The position numbers were made by a program, and so were the translations under genes. A stretch of DNA of 64,000 nt from contig NC_014315.1 of NCBI RefSeq assembly GCF_000143085.1, positions 2,820,001-2,884,000 on the forward strand, read 5' to 3'. Positions 1 through 9,052 of this stretch are shown here, in pieces (position 1 is the stretch's first letter; the number at the start of each line of letters is the position of its first letter). This stretch comes from Nitrosococcus watsonii C-113. GTDB lineage: Bacteria; Pseudomonadota; Gammaproteobacteria; Nitrosococcales; Nitrosococcaceae. The notes beneath the pieces were generated by a model. That model was not told the DNA's origin and searched no databases. It saw only the letters and a program-made list of their open reading frames with translations.

Positions 1-2
1 TA

Positions 3-497
3 CTCCATTTCCCTTCCGGCGGCAGCGATGCCCGCTGGCAGCAAAAGCGCGGTGGGCACGATGTGTTCCTTGGCATTGACCATTCGGCCATAACCGTTGC
101 CGACATCACAGAATCCATTGATTTCTACACGTGCTTGCTGGGCTTTCAAGTGGCTGCGCGCTCGCTCAATTCTGGCCCGGAGCAGGCGCACCTTGATAAT
201 GCGCCTGGGGTGCGCGTGGAAGTGGTAGCGCTTCAGCCGGAACAGGCGGGGCCACCACATCTCGAATTGCTCGGCTATGAACGTCCCGCCGGACATCCCA
301 TTCCCGCAGGGGTAAAAGCCCATGATCTCCTAGCTGACCGATTGATCCTAGAAGTGGACGACCTGCCGTCCCTGGCGCAGGCCATCGAAGGCGAAGGCAT
401 TGAATTTATTTCTCCGGGGATTGTCACCTTGCGCGATGGGCATCGCGCGGCATTGCTGCGGGATCCAACCGGCCATATGCTAATGCTTTATGAATGA
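3..497 (+). CDS. VOC (glyoxalase/bleomycin-resistance/dioxygenase) family protein, 5' end outside window
   Basis: Vicinal oxygen chelate fold protein; substrate unknown. The reading frame is open from base 3, and the residues before the first possible start (GTG at 63) still look like VOC sequence (HFPSGGSD...RWQQ). The gene therefore begins upstream and this is its C-terminal part, probably the second of two VOC modules. The visible module runs from GIDHSAITV, whose His is the usual first metal ligand, to HMLMLYE, whose Glu is the usual last ligand. The 3' end overlaps the convergent DUF2254 gene by 10 bases. Family is well supported; function (lyase, dioxygenase or resistance protein) cannot be set. 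Confidence 0.85.
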   Translation, partial: LHFPSGGSDARWQQKRGGHDVFLGIDHSAITVADITESIDFYTCLLGFQVAARSLNSGPEQAHLDNAPGVRVEVVALQPEQAGPPHLELLGYERPAGHPIPAGVKAHDLLADRLILEVDDLPSLAQAIEGEGIEFISPGIVTLRDGHRAALLRDPTGHMLMLYE

Positions 498-1816
498 TTT
501 TGCCCACCCTCATCGACTGGTTGTGAAAAAAAGATGCGGTCTCTGATAGCTTGAATGGGCATGCGATCATAGGCCATGGGGACGCTGCGCTCAGCGGTTT
601 CAATAACAACAGCAGCTTGTTGACGGAGCACCTGATGTCGTTGTGTGTCCGCCGTTAGCTTGGTAAGGGTTTCCAGATGCTGAAGAAGCCGGGTGAGGAC
701 GGCAACATTGCCTTCGGCATTCTGGCGGATTTGATCACAGGCTTCGGCTAGTAGCTGAGAGAAAGTGGGTCCGCGAGCAATAAGACGCAGCCGCCCGCTA
801 TCAGAGCGATAGGTTTTTTCAATATGGCGGCCAATAAGGCGCGCGAGGATCACCCCTAGGAAGTCAACGCAAATAATAGCGGTAGTGGTATCGTTGATAG
901 CAGGTGACAGCGCTTTGAGCGCCACGTCCACAATCTGCCGGATACCGTAGGCCACGTCCTGCTCCACCGTCCGTTTCCCGTTTATGTTGTAGACCGCCTC
1001 CAGTTCTCCAATGAACTCATCATCTGGCGGCTTGCCCGCCACGGATACCAGCGGGGAGGCCTCGATGACAAAGTCGCCGACTTTCTTTTCCATTCGCACC
1101 AGGATGTCCTGGGCGCAGGCGATATCAAGCAGGGCCTCAGTGTCGATCCCTTGAATATAGCCAGATTGCTGCGCTGGAATAGTTACCCACGCCTGGATCG
1201 TCAAGTCCGCATCTACGCGCTCGACGATGGCCTTGCCTATCTCCTCGGGGAACAAGCGGTCAATAGCCTGGAGAGTCTCTTTGGCCGCTGATTCAATAAT
1301 ACTCGTAGCTTGAATGGAGGCGGCAATATGGTGGATGAAGAAGATGAAAAAACCAATGGCTACTAAGGTCAGTACCAGGGCGCCGAATACCGCTAGCGCC
1401 GGAACAAATATTCCTTCGTCGCCACCGCGAATCGCCCGTAGCACTAACAGGCAATAAACAAAGACCCCCACAAAGACACCGAGGACTGTTTGGTTGGCCC
1501 GATCCCGCATGAAATTCCGTAAGATGCGCGATGTATACTGATTCGAGGCCAGGGCTAGCGCGACGACCGTGATCGAAAAGGTAACGCCCGCGACCGTAAT
1601 CATCGAACTGGCGATAGCGGAAAGCAGCGTGCGCGAGCCCTCCGCGTCGGCCCCGAAGAACACCCTGGGCCAATGCTCTGCTAGCTGCTTGCGTTCTACC
1701 GCCGACTCTAGCTCAATGAGCCCCAGCGCAAGTATGATCGCGCCGATGACAATACACGTTGGGATAAACCACAAGCTCTCGCGTAGGACTTCCCATAGGT
1801 AAGTCAGTTTACTCAT
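488..1816 (-). CDS. DUF2254 family integral membrane protein
   Basis: A 442-residue inner-membrane protein of the DUF2254 family, which has no assigned function. Four hydrophobic segments are visible in the N-terminal 170 residues (about 14-34, 64-90, 110-130 and 138-165), followed by a soluble C-terminal half containing the family-like stretch SPAINDTTTAI. I chose the ATG at 1816 because it overlaps the stop of the GMC dehydrogenase as TGATG, which suggests translational coupling. An in-frame start 141 bases further upstream would bury the start inside the dehydrogenase gene. It is the last gene of the four-gene minus-strand operon 5054-488. Confidence 0.85.
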   Translation of the reverse strand: MSKLTYLWEVLRESLWFIPTCIVIGAIILALGLIELESAVERKQLAEHWPRVFFGADAEGSRTLLSAIASSMITVAGVTFSITVVALALASNQYTSRILRNFMRDRANQTVLGVFVGVFVYCLLVLRAIRGGDEGIFVPALAVFGALVLTLVAIGFFIFFIHHIAASIQATSIIESAAKETLQAIDRLFPEEIGKAIVERVDADLTIQAWVTIPAQQSGYIQGIDTEALLDIACAQDILVRMEKKVGDFVIEASPLVSVAGKPPDDEFIGELEAVYNINGKRTVEQDVAYGIRQIVDVALKALSPAINDTTTAIICVDFLGVILARLIGRHIEKTYRSDSGRLRLIARGPTFSQLLAEACDQIRQNAEGNVAVLTRLLQHLETLTKLTADTQRHQVLRQQAAVVIETAERSVPMAYDRMPIQAIRDRIFFSQPVDEGGQNHS

Positions 1817-3462
1817 CAAAGCATGCCTTGCGCCGCCATCGCCTGGATTCGATCGGCGGTGCGGCAGGCAATGGCCTGAATTGTCAGCGATGGATTGACG
1901 CCACCGACAGTGGGAAACACCGAGCCGTCGCAGACCCACAAATTGGGAATGTCCCACGAGCGGCAGTCAGCGTCGACGACGCTGGTGCTCGGCTCATCGC
2001 CCATGCGCGCGGTGCCGCCCAGATGGCAGGTATCGTCGCTCTCGGCCCAGATGTCGCGAGCGTCGATTGCAGCGAGGCTTTGGGACATAAAATCGATCGC
2101 ATGTCTCACCAACGCCTGATCGTTTTCGCAAAGCGAGTAGGTGACCCGGGCGATGGGTAATCCGTACTGGTCCTTTTCATCGGCAAGGGTGACGCGGTTG
2201 CGCTCCTGGGGCAACACTTCGCCAACGATTTTAAGCCCCGCCTGGTGGTTATATTTTTCCATCTCGGCGAGCAACGCCTCGCCCCACAGGCCGTGATTGC
2301 TAGCCTGCGACCTGGCCCAGGCTTGTGGCAGCGGACCTTGGGCCATGTAGGCGTAACCGCCGAAGAAATCCTTGCCCTCATCGGTGTAGTTCCAATGCTC
2401 CGTCAGCGTCAGAGAGGGCGGTCCCTTGTACCAGCGAATCTCATCTTCCATTACGCCAAAGACGCCTTGGTTGGTCTGCGCCATGAGATACTTGCCCACC
2501 AGCCCAGAGCTATTCGCTAAGCCATCGGGATGACGTGTGCTTGCCGAATTCAGCAACAGCCTGGGAGTTTCAATCGCATAACCCGCGACCACGACATTGC
2601 GCGCGCGCTGGAAGCGCCAGGCGCCTTCGCGATAATAATGCACACCGGTGGCGCGTCCGGCGTCATTAGTTTCGATGCGACCGACCATGGCTAGATCCCG
2701 GATCTCCGCGCCCGCCTTTACGGCGCGGGGAATCCAGGTGATCAGTGCGCTCTGTTTGGCATTGGTGGAGCAGCCCGTCACGCAGAAGCCCCGATAGGCG
2801 CACGGATGGGAGAGGCCGCGCGGCGCGGACACCGTGGCAAGGGGTGTTTCCGACCAGGGAATACCCATGGCCTCGCAACTCTTCGCTAGCACCCAGCCAG
2901 CGGCATTAATCTCGTGGGCGCGGTAGGGATAACGCGGCCGCGGCGGACCCCAGGGATAGGTCACCGGTCCGGCGATTTTCAACGCCTGTTCGACTTCGGC
3001 GTAATAGTGCCACAACTCGCGCCAATCGAGCGGCCAGTCAGCGCCATAGCCGAGCAAGGTACGCGATTTGAGCCGCTCAGGACCCATGCGCAGCGATACC
3101 ATTGCAAAATGCACCGTTGAGCCGCCAACTGCCTTGCCGCTATTATTGCTGCCCAGCATCAGTGGATTATCGCCGTCGCAAAGGCGCTCGTCGGTCCAGT
3201 AGAGTTTGCCTTGATGGGTTTCGTCGGAGGCGAATTCCTCGAGCGGACGCCACCATGCGCCGGCGTCGAAACCAATAACCGAAAAACCCGCTTCGGCCAG
3301 CTTGGCCGCCAATGTGCCGCCACCGGCGCCGGTGCCGACGATGACGAAATCGACTTCCTCATTCTCGCCGAATTGCCGCATTGGCACCCAGCCACCGAGC
3401 CGTAGGGGATCAGGAGCGCGCCCATTCTTGCCGCGCGGCGTGCGTAGGGCGTCATCCGACAT
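1816..3462 (-). CDS. GMC family FAD-dependent oxidoreductase (membrane-bound dehydrogenase large subunit)
   Basis: Flavin-dependent dehydrogenase of the glucose-methanol-choline superfamily, 548 residues; it probably oxidises a sugar, alcohol or polyol. The FAD-binding glycine motif GTGAGGG is at residues 43-49. A Cys-rich stretch (CAYRGFCVTGC) lies mid-protein, as in gluconate 2-dehydrogenase large subunits. The C-terminal active-site region has CHLGGTARMG and the GGVNPSLTIQA motif with its Asn. The start at 3462 is preceded by GAGG at good spacing; the gene overlaps the small-subunit gene by 11 bases. The pairing with a subunit-3-type protein supports a membrane dehydrogenase complex, but no cytochrome c subunit follows. 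Substrate unknown. Confidence 0.9.
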   Translation of the reverse strand: MSDDALRTPRGKNGRAPDPLRLGGWVPMRQFGENEEVDFVIVGTGAGGGTLAAKLAEAGFSVIGFDAGAWWRPLEEFASDETHQGKLYWTDERLCDGDNPLMLGSNNSGKAVGGSTVHFAMVSLRMGPERLKSRTLLGYGADWPLDWRELWHYYAEVEQALKIAGPVTYPWGPPRPRYPYRAHEINAAGWVLAKSCEAMGIPWSETPLATVSAPRGLSHPCAYRGFCVTGCSTNAKQSALITWIPRAVKAGAEIRDLAMVGRIETNDAGRATGVHYYREGAWRFQRARNVVVAGYAIETPRLLLNSASTRHPDGLANSSGLVGKYLMAQTNQGVFGVMEDEIRWYKGPPSLTLTEHWNYTDEGKDFFGGYAYMAQGPLPQAWARSQASNHGLWGEALLAEMEKYNHQAGLKIVGEVLPQERNRVTLADEKDQYGLPIARVTYSLCENDQALVRHAIDFMSQSLAAIDARDIWAESDDTCHLGGTARMGDEPSTSVVDADCRSWDIPNLWVCDGSVFPTVGGVNPSLTIQAIACRTADRIQAMAAQGML

Positions 3463-4093
3463 GTTCATTGGCCTCGCGCGCCTTGGTTTCTTCGCCGGGT
3501 TTGGCTTCCACCGCTTCCCACGGATCACGGCGATTGTAGTACATCCGCACATAGCCCCGGGGGCTCGCAGGGCCACCGAAACCGATTTCGTTCCAGGAGG
3601 TTGGATGGGAATAATAAGCAGAAAGGATATCGTGGGCGACGCGGGTGGAGAAAAACGTAGCCGCCGACATGCCGCCCCATGCTGGGCCGTCAAGCTTGCC
3701 CGCCTGCATCGCCTGTAGCAGCAGATCCTGCTCTGCGGCGACGAGCTGGTGGAAGCGTTGGTGGTGTTTCGTCACCGCGGCCGTATCCAACGCGGCGAGC
3801 CCCCGTTGCCACGCTTCCTGCATTTTCGGCATCCCGACCTGACGATAGCCGTCGCGTTCGTCGTTGGCCATTTTGCGGTCCACCAGGGCCGCAATCGGAA
3901 CGGGCGCACGGTTTTTCGGCTGCGGCACGATGCGGTCGCAGAGCGCGGTCAGCGTTTGCCATTCCGCAGCATTGAAAAAACGCGGCTCGTCCGCCGTGGC
4001 GAGCCGCGCGGCAATCACGCGGCGGGTTGGCTCGTTCCAGGAGGGCGTGTCGCGCTTGGCGAGCACGTCGTAGCCGGGGTAAAGGTCAGGCAT
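3452..4093 (-). CDS. Gluconate 2-dehydrogenase subunit 3 family protein
   Basis: A 213-residue protein of the small (gamma) subunit family that accompanies GMC-type membrane dehydrogenases. Recognisable features are the N-terminal FFNAAEWQTLTALCDRIVP segment and the C-terminal YYSHPTSWNEIGFGGPASPRGY. Many family members carry a Tat signal; none is visible here, so assembly may differ. The ATG at 4093 sits nine bases after GGAGG; an alternative ATG at 4099 is too close to that site. It overlaps the preceding membrane-protein gene by 8 bases and the following GMC gene by 11 bases, a tight operon. Confidence 0.85.
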   Translation of the reverse strand: MPDLYPGYDVLAKRDTPSWNEPTRRVIAARLATADEPRFFNAAEWQTLTALCDRIVPQPKNRAPVPIAALVDRKMANDERDGYRQVGMPKMQEAWQRGLAALDTAAVTKHHQRFHQLVAAEQDLLLQAMQAGKLDGPAWGGMSAATFFSTRVAHDILSAYYSHPTSWNEIGFGGPASPRGYVRMYYNRRDPWEAVEAKPGEETKAREANEHVG

Positions 4094-5054
4094 CGTCATG
4101 TTCCTCCAATAAACTGAGGGCGGCAAGGCCAGCAAAGGCAAGACCGGTGAAACTGGGCGGCGCCGGTATGGGTGGGCCATTAAGCACATTTTGGCGCCAG
4201 TTACGCCAACCACCCATGTTGCGGGACACGCCGTAGATATGAAAGCCCGCGCCGGCGAAACCCATCAGCGCGGTCAGACGCAGCCACCAGCGGGTGAGGC
4301 GGCGTGGCGGTTTCGGGTGACTGCCCGCGGTTTCGGCCAGCAGCGCCGCCGCCAGCGGAGGCGCCGTCACTGGCGCGTACATGAACGGATCGTGAAAGGC
4401 GCCGCGAAAGTGCAGTAATCCTGCTTCGGCGGCGGTGGCCGCCATGCCAGCGCTGGAGAGCGCGGCCAGCGCGCGGCCAGCTCGTAAACCAAAAACCCGG
4501 ACCGGTTTGCCGGACTCGTTCTCGCGCAAGCGTTCGGAGTAATAGCCCAGCAACCCCGAGAGAGCGACGGCGGCAGGTGCGCCGAGCGGTGAACCGTAAA
4601 ACAGATTCTGCCAGGAGAAGCCACCCGGCCGCTTGCTGACGTTGTAGATGTGAAAGCCGGTGCCAATGAAACCCGTCAGCGCCGCCGCTAGGTAGATAGC
4701 GTCGCGGGTTTTATGCACCGCGGGACGACTATCAGCGGTGCCATGGGCACTGACCGCCAGAGTCAATGCCGAGACGATCAGCGGCGTATACATCGCTTTG
4801 TTTTGAAACGAGCCGCGGTAATGCTCAATCGCGCTGTCCAGCAATGTGGACGTTGCGATCAATCCCGCGGCGCGGTTTAGACGCCGCGCCGCTCTGACGG
4901 TTGGTGGCGGGTCGACGGGGGAAAGTGTGTGATCCAAATAGGGGCGCCTTTTCGTCCTGGCGGCAACCTTTTGATGCCGCAGCAGCGCCGCGCCTCCAAG
5001 TCCAAGCGCAAGGGTAACAAGGACGCCGGTTCCTAGTTGCTGGTCGGTAAGCAT
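4086..5054 (-). CDS. Integral membrane protein with internal duplication, first gene of the GMC operon
   Basis: A 322-residue polytopic membrane protein that I cannot assign to a named family. The sequence is an internal duplication: HYRGSFQN...MYTP followed by GTGFHIYNVSKRPGG in the first half matches HFRGAFHD...MYAP followed by GAGFHIYGVSRNMGG in the second. Each half keeps two histidines at or near predicted membrane segments, and the protein has no cysteine, so it cannot be a c-type cytochrome. Its place directly before the small and large dehydrogenase subunits suggests it anchors the enzyme or accepts electrons; heme b binding by the paired histidines is only a guess. An AAGGAAAG-type ribosome site precedes the ATG. 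Confidence 0.75.
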   Translation of the reverse strand: MLTDQQLGTGVLVTLALGLGGAALLRHQKVAARTKRRPYLDHTLSPVDPPPTVRAARRLNRAAGLIATSTLLDSAIEHYRGSFQNKAMYTPLIVSALTLAVSAHGTADSRPAVHKTRDAIYLAAALTGFIGTGFHIYNVSKRPGGFSWQNLFYGSPLGAPAAVALSGLLGYYSERLRENESGKPVRVFGLRAGRALAALSSAGMAATAAEAGLLHFRGAFHDPFMYAPVTAPPLAAALLAETAGSHPKPPRRLTRWWLRLTALMGFAGAGFHIYGVSRNMGGWRNWRQNVLNGPPIPAPPSFTGLAFAGLAALSLLEEHDDA

Positions 5055-5402
5055 TGATTCTTTCCTTGTCTGTAACTAGTGTTGATAAATACTAGTTGAT
5101 ACCAAACCATACTGCTAGGACTAGCAGAATGAGGCTGTGCGGCGGGCACCGTAAGTGAGTTGTGCAGTCGCGGAATAGACGTGACCTGGATGGAGGCAGC
5201 GCCTTCTCCCCGTCCTGAAAGGATACCTTGATTATGACCCATGGTGATGCTTGCCAGGTGCAAATTGTGCAAGCTACTGATCGCGCCGCACCGCATGAAG
5301 GACAGCAAGGAACAAGCGGCACTTATCCGGAGCGAAAATAATGAACAGACAGAAAAAAGTCCTGATTCTAAGTATTAAGTATCCTTACCACAGGAGGCAA
5401 TT
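5055..5402. other. Divergent intergenic region
   Basis: 348 bases between the divergent GMC-operon and ASRT genes. No convincing gene: the minus-strand frames here lack family resemblance. It must hold both promoters, and the ASRT ribosome site (CAGGAGG) is at its right end. No conserved RNA motif was recognised. Confidence 0.5.
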
Positions 5403-5780
5403 ATGAGCACGCGCATCGGAAAAACATGCTGGGCGATTGCCGAAGGCTACATCCCCTCCAGCAGCACCGGGCCAGCGCCCCAAATGACCAGCCACGAAAC
5501 CGCCTGCATTCTTAACGCTACCGACCAAGCAGCCCAAATCACCATCACCGTTTACTTTAGCGATAGGGAACCCATTGGCCCTTACCAATTGACCATCCCC
5601 GCCCGACGGGCCCGTCATGTCCGCTTTAATGAGCTACATGACCCAGAGCCTATCCCAAAAGATACGGATTACGCCAGTATCATTCAATCCAATGTGCCGA
5701 TTGTGGTGCAGCACACCCGGCTGGATTCACGCCAAGCAGAATTAGCGTTGTTATCAACTATGGCTTATGCTAGTGAATAA
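5403..5780 (+). CDS. Sensory rhodopsin transducer (ASRT) family protein
   Basis: A 125-residue soluble protein matching the Anabaena sensory rhodopsin transducer family (PF07100). Family sequence is clear along its length: IGKTCWAIAEGYIPSSS near the N terminus, the SHETACILNATD segment, YFSDREPIGPY, PARRARHVRFNELHDPEPIP, and the C-terminal VPIVVQHTRLDSRQ. In Anabaena the protein binds a light-sensing rhodopsin; distant homologues occur without rhodopsin and may bind other ligands or DNA. No rhodopsin gene is in this window. The ATG follows CAGGAGG at ideal spacing. It appears to be monocistronic. Confidence 0.92.
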   Translation: MSTRIGKTCWAIAEGYIPSSSTGPAPQMTSHETACILNATDQAAQITITVYFSDREPIGPYQLTIPARRARHVRFNELHDPEPIPKDTDYASIIQSNVPIVVQHTRLDSRQAELALLSTMAYASE

Positions 5781-5868
5781 GGGCCAGTGGAAGCTATAGA
5801 GTCGGCGGCATGTGCAACAAGTTAGTAAAGACAAAACTTCATCGCTTAGCTATGGGAGATGATGCTCC

Positions 5869-6783
5869 TTAATCAGGGTGCTCATTAGAAAATATTTTTT
5901 CAGCGTGGGCGTTCCCTGTTTCACTCTTTTCTAAACCTAGTTCCCTCGCGGTTTCTTCTACTTCGGTCTCTTCTGCTACTTTGGCCGACTGCACGGCATG
6001 ACTAAATTTGATAATGGCCACGAAAAGCACCCCACCTACGGCATTGCCCAGGGTAGTCCACCATAGAAAGCGTCCAAAATCCCCAACCGTTATTCCTTGG
6101 GCGGCAAAAAGCCCTGCCAAAATCTCCACCGTTCCCACGATGCAATGGGGCAAGTGTCCTAAACCAATGGCGGATGTCACTAGCCATACGATAAAAATCT
6201 GGCTGATAGTTTCAGTCGCTGCTTTTACCAGCCAGGAAAGTAATCCCATCAACCAACCCGCCAAGATTCCCCCCAGCAAGAGCACCGCCCCGCTGTGGTT
6301 CGTCAGCCGCTGAGCCAGGTGTCCATACGCTTCCGGTGAAGCTACCTCCAAACCGAGTCCCACCAACGTAGCAAGCAGGGCGAATATGGTCGCGCCCACA
6401 AGATTTGAAAAATAAACCAAGCCCCATAACCGTACCAGGGCGGTTACTTTTGCCTGCTTAGCGAGCACGGGAAACACAGCAAGGGTAGTGTGCTCGGTAA
6501 ACAGTTCCGAGCGGCCAATGACCACAAAAATAAAACCGACCGCATACAGGTTGGCTACTAGGATCTCCACAATTGCAGACGGAAGCTGGTTTTGCACCAG
6601 CGTGAACATCACGGCCATGAGAAAAACGCTGAAACCAATATCAAGGCCCGCGGAGAACCCGGACAAAAGCAGTCCCCCCGTGGATCGCTTTAGTTCTCCT
6701 TCGCCTTGCAGAATTTCACCAAGCAAAATTTCACGATAAGACTTCTGCGTTTCTCTTGGAAAATCCGAGCTATCCGATTTCAT
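5869..6783 (-). CDS. Formate/nitrite transporter (FNT) family protein
   Basis: An FNT-superfamily channel of about 304 residues, closest in style to the YfdC branch. After a hydrophilic N terminus (KSYREILLGEILQGEGEL) there are six hydrophobic segments, with the half-helix region GFSAGLDIGFSVFLMAVMF and the GRSELFTEHTTLAV loop typical of the family. The C-terminal 40 residues are charged (AEETEVEETARELG). The ATG at 6783 is my choice; a TTG at 6816 would add 11 residues, and neither has a strong ribosome site. Transport of formate, nitrite or another small anion cannot be told from sequence. It appears to stand alone. Confidence 0.88.
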   Translation of the reverse strand: MKSDSSDFPRETQKSYREILLGEILQGEGELKRSTGGLLLSGFSAGLDIGFSVFLMAVMFTLVQNQLPSAIVEILVANLYAVGFIFVVIGRSELFTEHTTLAVFPVLAKQAKVTALVRLWGLVYFSNLVGATIFALLATLVGLGLEVASPEAYGHLAQRLTNHSGAVLLLGGILAGWLMGLLSWLVKAATETISQIFIVWLVTSAIGLGHLPHCIVGTVEILAGLFAAQGITVGDFGRFLWWTTLGNAVGGVLFVAIIKFSHAVQSAKVAEETEVEETARELGLEKSETGNAHAEKIFSNEHPD

Positions 6784-7059
6784 GGAAAATGTGCTTTTAT
6801 AAAAAGCTTTTTTCAAATATACATTTCAACGCTGTGAACTCTTGTTACAAGACAACGGAAAAGCTAACACTACCTTCCATACTTAATAATAGTAAGTAAA
6901 GCGAAAAGTATCCAAGCTAGGATGCCAGCAATAATCGCAGCCGGAAATTTTTTTGAATTGTCACCTCCACCTTTCCCGACTCAAAAATCTAGACAACCCG
7001 TTAAATAGTAAGCTAGGCTTTGATTAAGGATTGATTTAATTTATTGATAACGGCTTCAT

Positions 7060-7443
7060 ATGCAGGAAAAGAGTAAAGAACAATTAGCGCTTGACCGCAC
7101 CGAGTTGGCTTTCCACCGTAACTTACTCGCCGAACAGCGAACCTTTAGCGCCTGGATGCGTACGGGGATCGCGGCGATAGCCCTAGGCTTTGCAGACATT
7201 AAACTGCTGGCGGAAGCCGAGCCGAAGTGGGCGGTTTATGCCGCCGGCATCATCCTAATTGTGATTGGCATGGCTATTCATATCTTCAGTTTCTGGGGCT
7301 ATTACAGGACTTTCCGTAATTTAAAGCGAGAGAGGCTCCCTCGACTACCTATTTGGTCGGTTGCGCTTATTACCTTTTCTCTCTTTATTGCTGGGTTACT
7401 CATATTAATTTTGCTCCTTGCAGGACTCATTAACCCTCCTTAA
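7060..7443 (+). CDS. DUF202 family small membrane protein
   Basis: A 127-residue inner-membrane protein of the DUF202 (YidH-like) family, function unknown. The signature LALDRTELAFHRNLLAEQRTFSAWMRTG is spread over residues 9-36. Three hydrophobic segments follow, at about residues 34-50, 59-80 and 97-122. Length and topology are usual for the family. No strong Shine-Dalgarno precedes the ATG at 7060. Upstream is the divergent FNT channel gene; downstream on the opposite strand is chaB. No operon partner. Confidence 0.85.
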   Translation: MQEKSKEQLALDRTELAFHRNLLAEQRTFSAWMRTGIAAIALGFADIKLLAEAEPKWAVYAAGIILIVIGMAIHIFSFWGYYRTFRNLKRERLPRLPIWSVALITFSLFIAGLLILILLLAGLINPP

Positions 7444-7594
7444 TTGGATTAATGCAGAAATAACCACTCGCTATTCACTATTAACATTTCATTCGCTTTT
7501 AAGAAAAGGATAAGTGCTATGATAAAAGCTTCCCCGGAACTGTGGGGTATTGGGGTATGCATGGAATTCCTAGTGAAGGTAGATAACCATCAAA

Positions 7595-7825
7595 TTATTT
7601 GTTTTTTCGCACCCAGCGATCATCTTTTTTCTTATACTCATTCTTTATCGCCGTCCAGGCTACTTTATGGGAGACTTCTTCCCGGGATTGGTCACCCCGA
7701 CGCTTAACCGGATCGGCGTACTGCTCCCAAGCACTATTGTAGGCTTCTTTATAAATTTCCTGCCCATGTTTAGGTAGATTATCCTTAACCGAATCAGGCA
7801 ACTCCCCTAAGCTTTTATAAGGCAC
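7595..7825 (-). CDS. chaB: ChaB family protein
   Basis: A 76-residue basic protein of the ChaB family. Characteristic sequence: MPYKSLGELPDSVKDNLP at the N terminus, then KEAYNSAWEQYADPVKRR and a final KKKDDRWVRKN. E. coli ChaB was named for a proposed regulatory role with the ChaA cation antiporter, but its biochemical function is unsettled and no chaA is seen here. The start is GTG at 7825, fixed by a strong AAAGGAGGAG ribosome site seven to eight bases upstream. Monocistronic. Confidence 0.9.
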   Translation of the reverse strand: MPYKSLGELPDSVKDNLPKHGQEIYKEAYNSAWEQYADPVKRRGDQSREEVSHKVAWTAIKNEYKKKDDRWVRKNK

Positions 7826-8115
7826 GATATCTCCTCCTTTCTGATAGCGTATAAACGTGATTGATAGCGTCCCATTTATCTCACAAATAATAGTCTATTA
7901 GGAAGAATTTTCACCCCCGCAAAGTGATTTTTTTTCTCAGACAACAAATATTTTTTATTATCCTTAATCAAACAACAATGAAACCTCCTAACCCCAAAAT
8001 AAAATTACCTTCTACTTGCAAATACTCTTTCTGAATCTATACTAACCGTTTAATACTTTTACCAGAATGAAGGCTGAACTGCAGATTTCATAACTATCCC
8101 CCCAACTTCTAAAGA

Positions 8116-9000
8116 ATGACCAAGATGGCAAATAACAATCAGGAGCCAAAACCTCCTTTTCCAGAGCAGCATCAAGAAAAACCTGGGCAAGAATCCGAAT
8201 TACAGCCCCAGCCCCATTATTCAGCTCCCTTATATAAAGGTGCGAATAAATTACAAGGGCAAGTGGCCTTAATTACGGGGGGCGATTCGGGCATTGGACG
8301 GGCGGTCGCCGTCCTGTTTGCCCGGGAAGGTGCAAACGTCGCCATCATCCATCTTGCCGAGGAAAATACCGATGCCCAAGAAACCCAACGGGCCGTTGAA
8401 GCCGAAGGACAAAAAGCATTATTAGTCTGTGGTGATGTGAGTGACAGGGCCTTCTGCCGAAGCGCCGTGGAGCAAACTATCCAGGAATTCGGCCAGCTAA
8501 ATATTTTAGTGAATAATGCCGCCTATCAGCAGCACCAGAAGAAACTAGATGAGCTTACGGAACAGCAGTGGGATCACTCCTTCAAAACCAATATTTATGG
8601 CTATTTTTATATGGTGAAGGCGGCGATACCTCATTTGAAATCAGGAAGCGCGATTATTAATACGGGGTCAATTACTGGCCTTGAGGGCAACGGCGCACTG
8701 CTAGATTATTCTTCTACCAAAGGCGCTATCCATGCATTCACCAAATCCCTAGCCCAAAATCTGGTAGAGGCCGGTATTCGTGTCAACTGCGTATCTCCAG
8801 GTCCGGTCTGGACACCACTCAACCCAGCAGATAGGCCCGCCGAGGAAGTCAGCCAATTTGGCGCTCAAACTCCCTATCAGCGACCCGCTCAACCCGAGGA
8901 AATCGCCCCTGCTTATGTTTATTTTGCGTCAACAGCGGATTCCAGTTATGTCACTGGCGAGATATTAACCCTGCTAGGCGGTAGTACGCGGGCGGGATGA
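8116..9000 (+). CDS. SDR family NAD(P)-dependent oxidoreductase (YghA/YhdF-like)
   Basis: A 294-residue short-chain dehydrogenase with a Pro/Gln-rich N-terminal extension of about 45 residues, typical of the YghA group of general-stress oxidoreductases. The cofactor motif TGGDSGIG is near residue 57, NNAAYQ follows mid-protein, and the catalytic Tyr/Lys pair is in DYSSTKGAIHAF. The C-terminal YVTGEILTLLGG is also typical. Substrate unknown; glucose or aldehyde/alcohol activity is a common default annotation only. It stands alone between chaB and the DsbA-like gene. Confidence 0.88.
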   Translation: MTKMANNNQEPKPPFPEQHQEKPGQESELQPQPHYSAPLYKGANKLQGQVALITGGDSGIGRAVAVLFAREGANVAIIHLAEENTDAQETQRAVEAEGQKALLVCGDVSDRAFCRSAVEQTIQEFGQLNILVNNAAYQQHQKKLDELTEQQWDHSFKTNIYGYFYMVKAAIPHLKSGSAIINTGSITGLEGNGALLDYSSTKGAIHAFTKSLAQNLVEAGIRVNCVSPGPVWTPLNPADRPAEEVSQFGAQTPYQRPAQPEEIAPAYVYFASTADSSYVTGEILTLLGGSTRAG

Positions 9001-9052
9001 TTGAATCTCTTTTTAAGAACGCACAATAATTTTTGCAAGGCCGCGGGTTACC

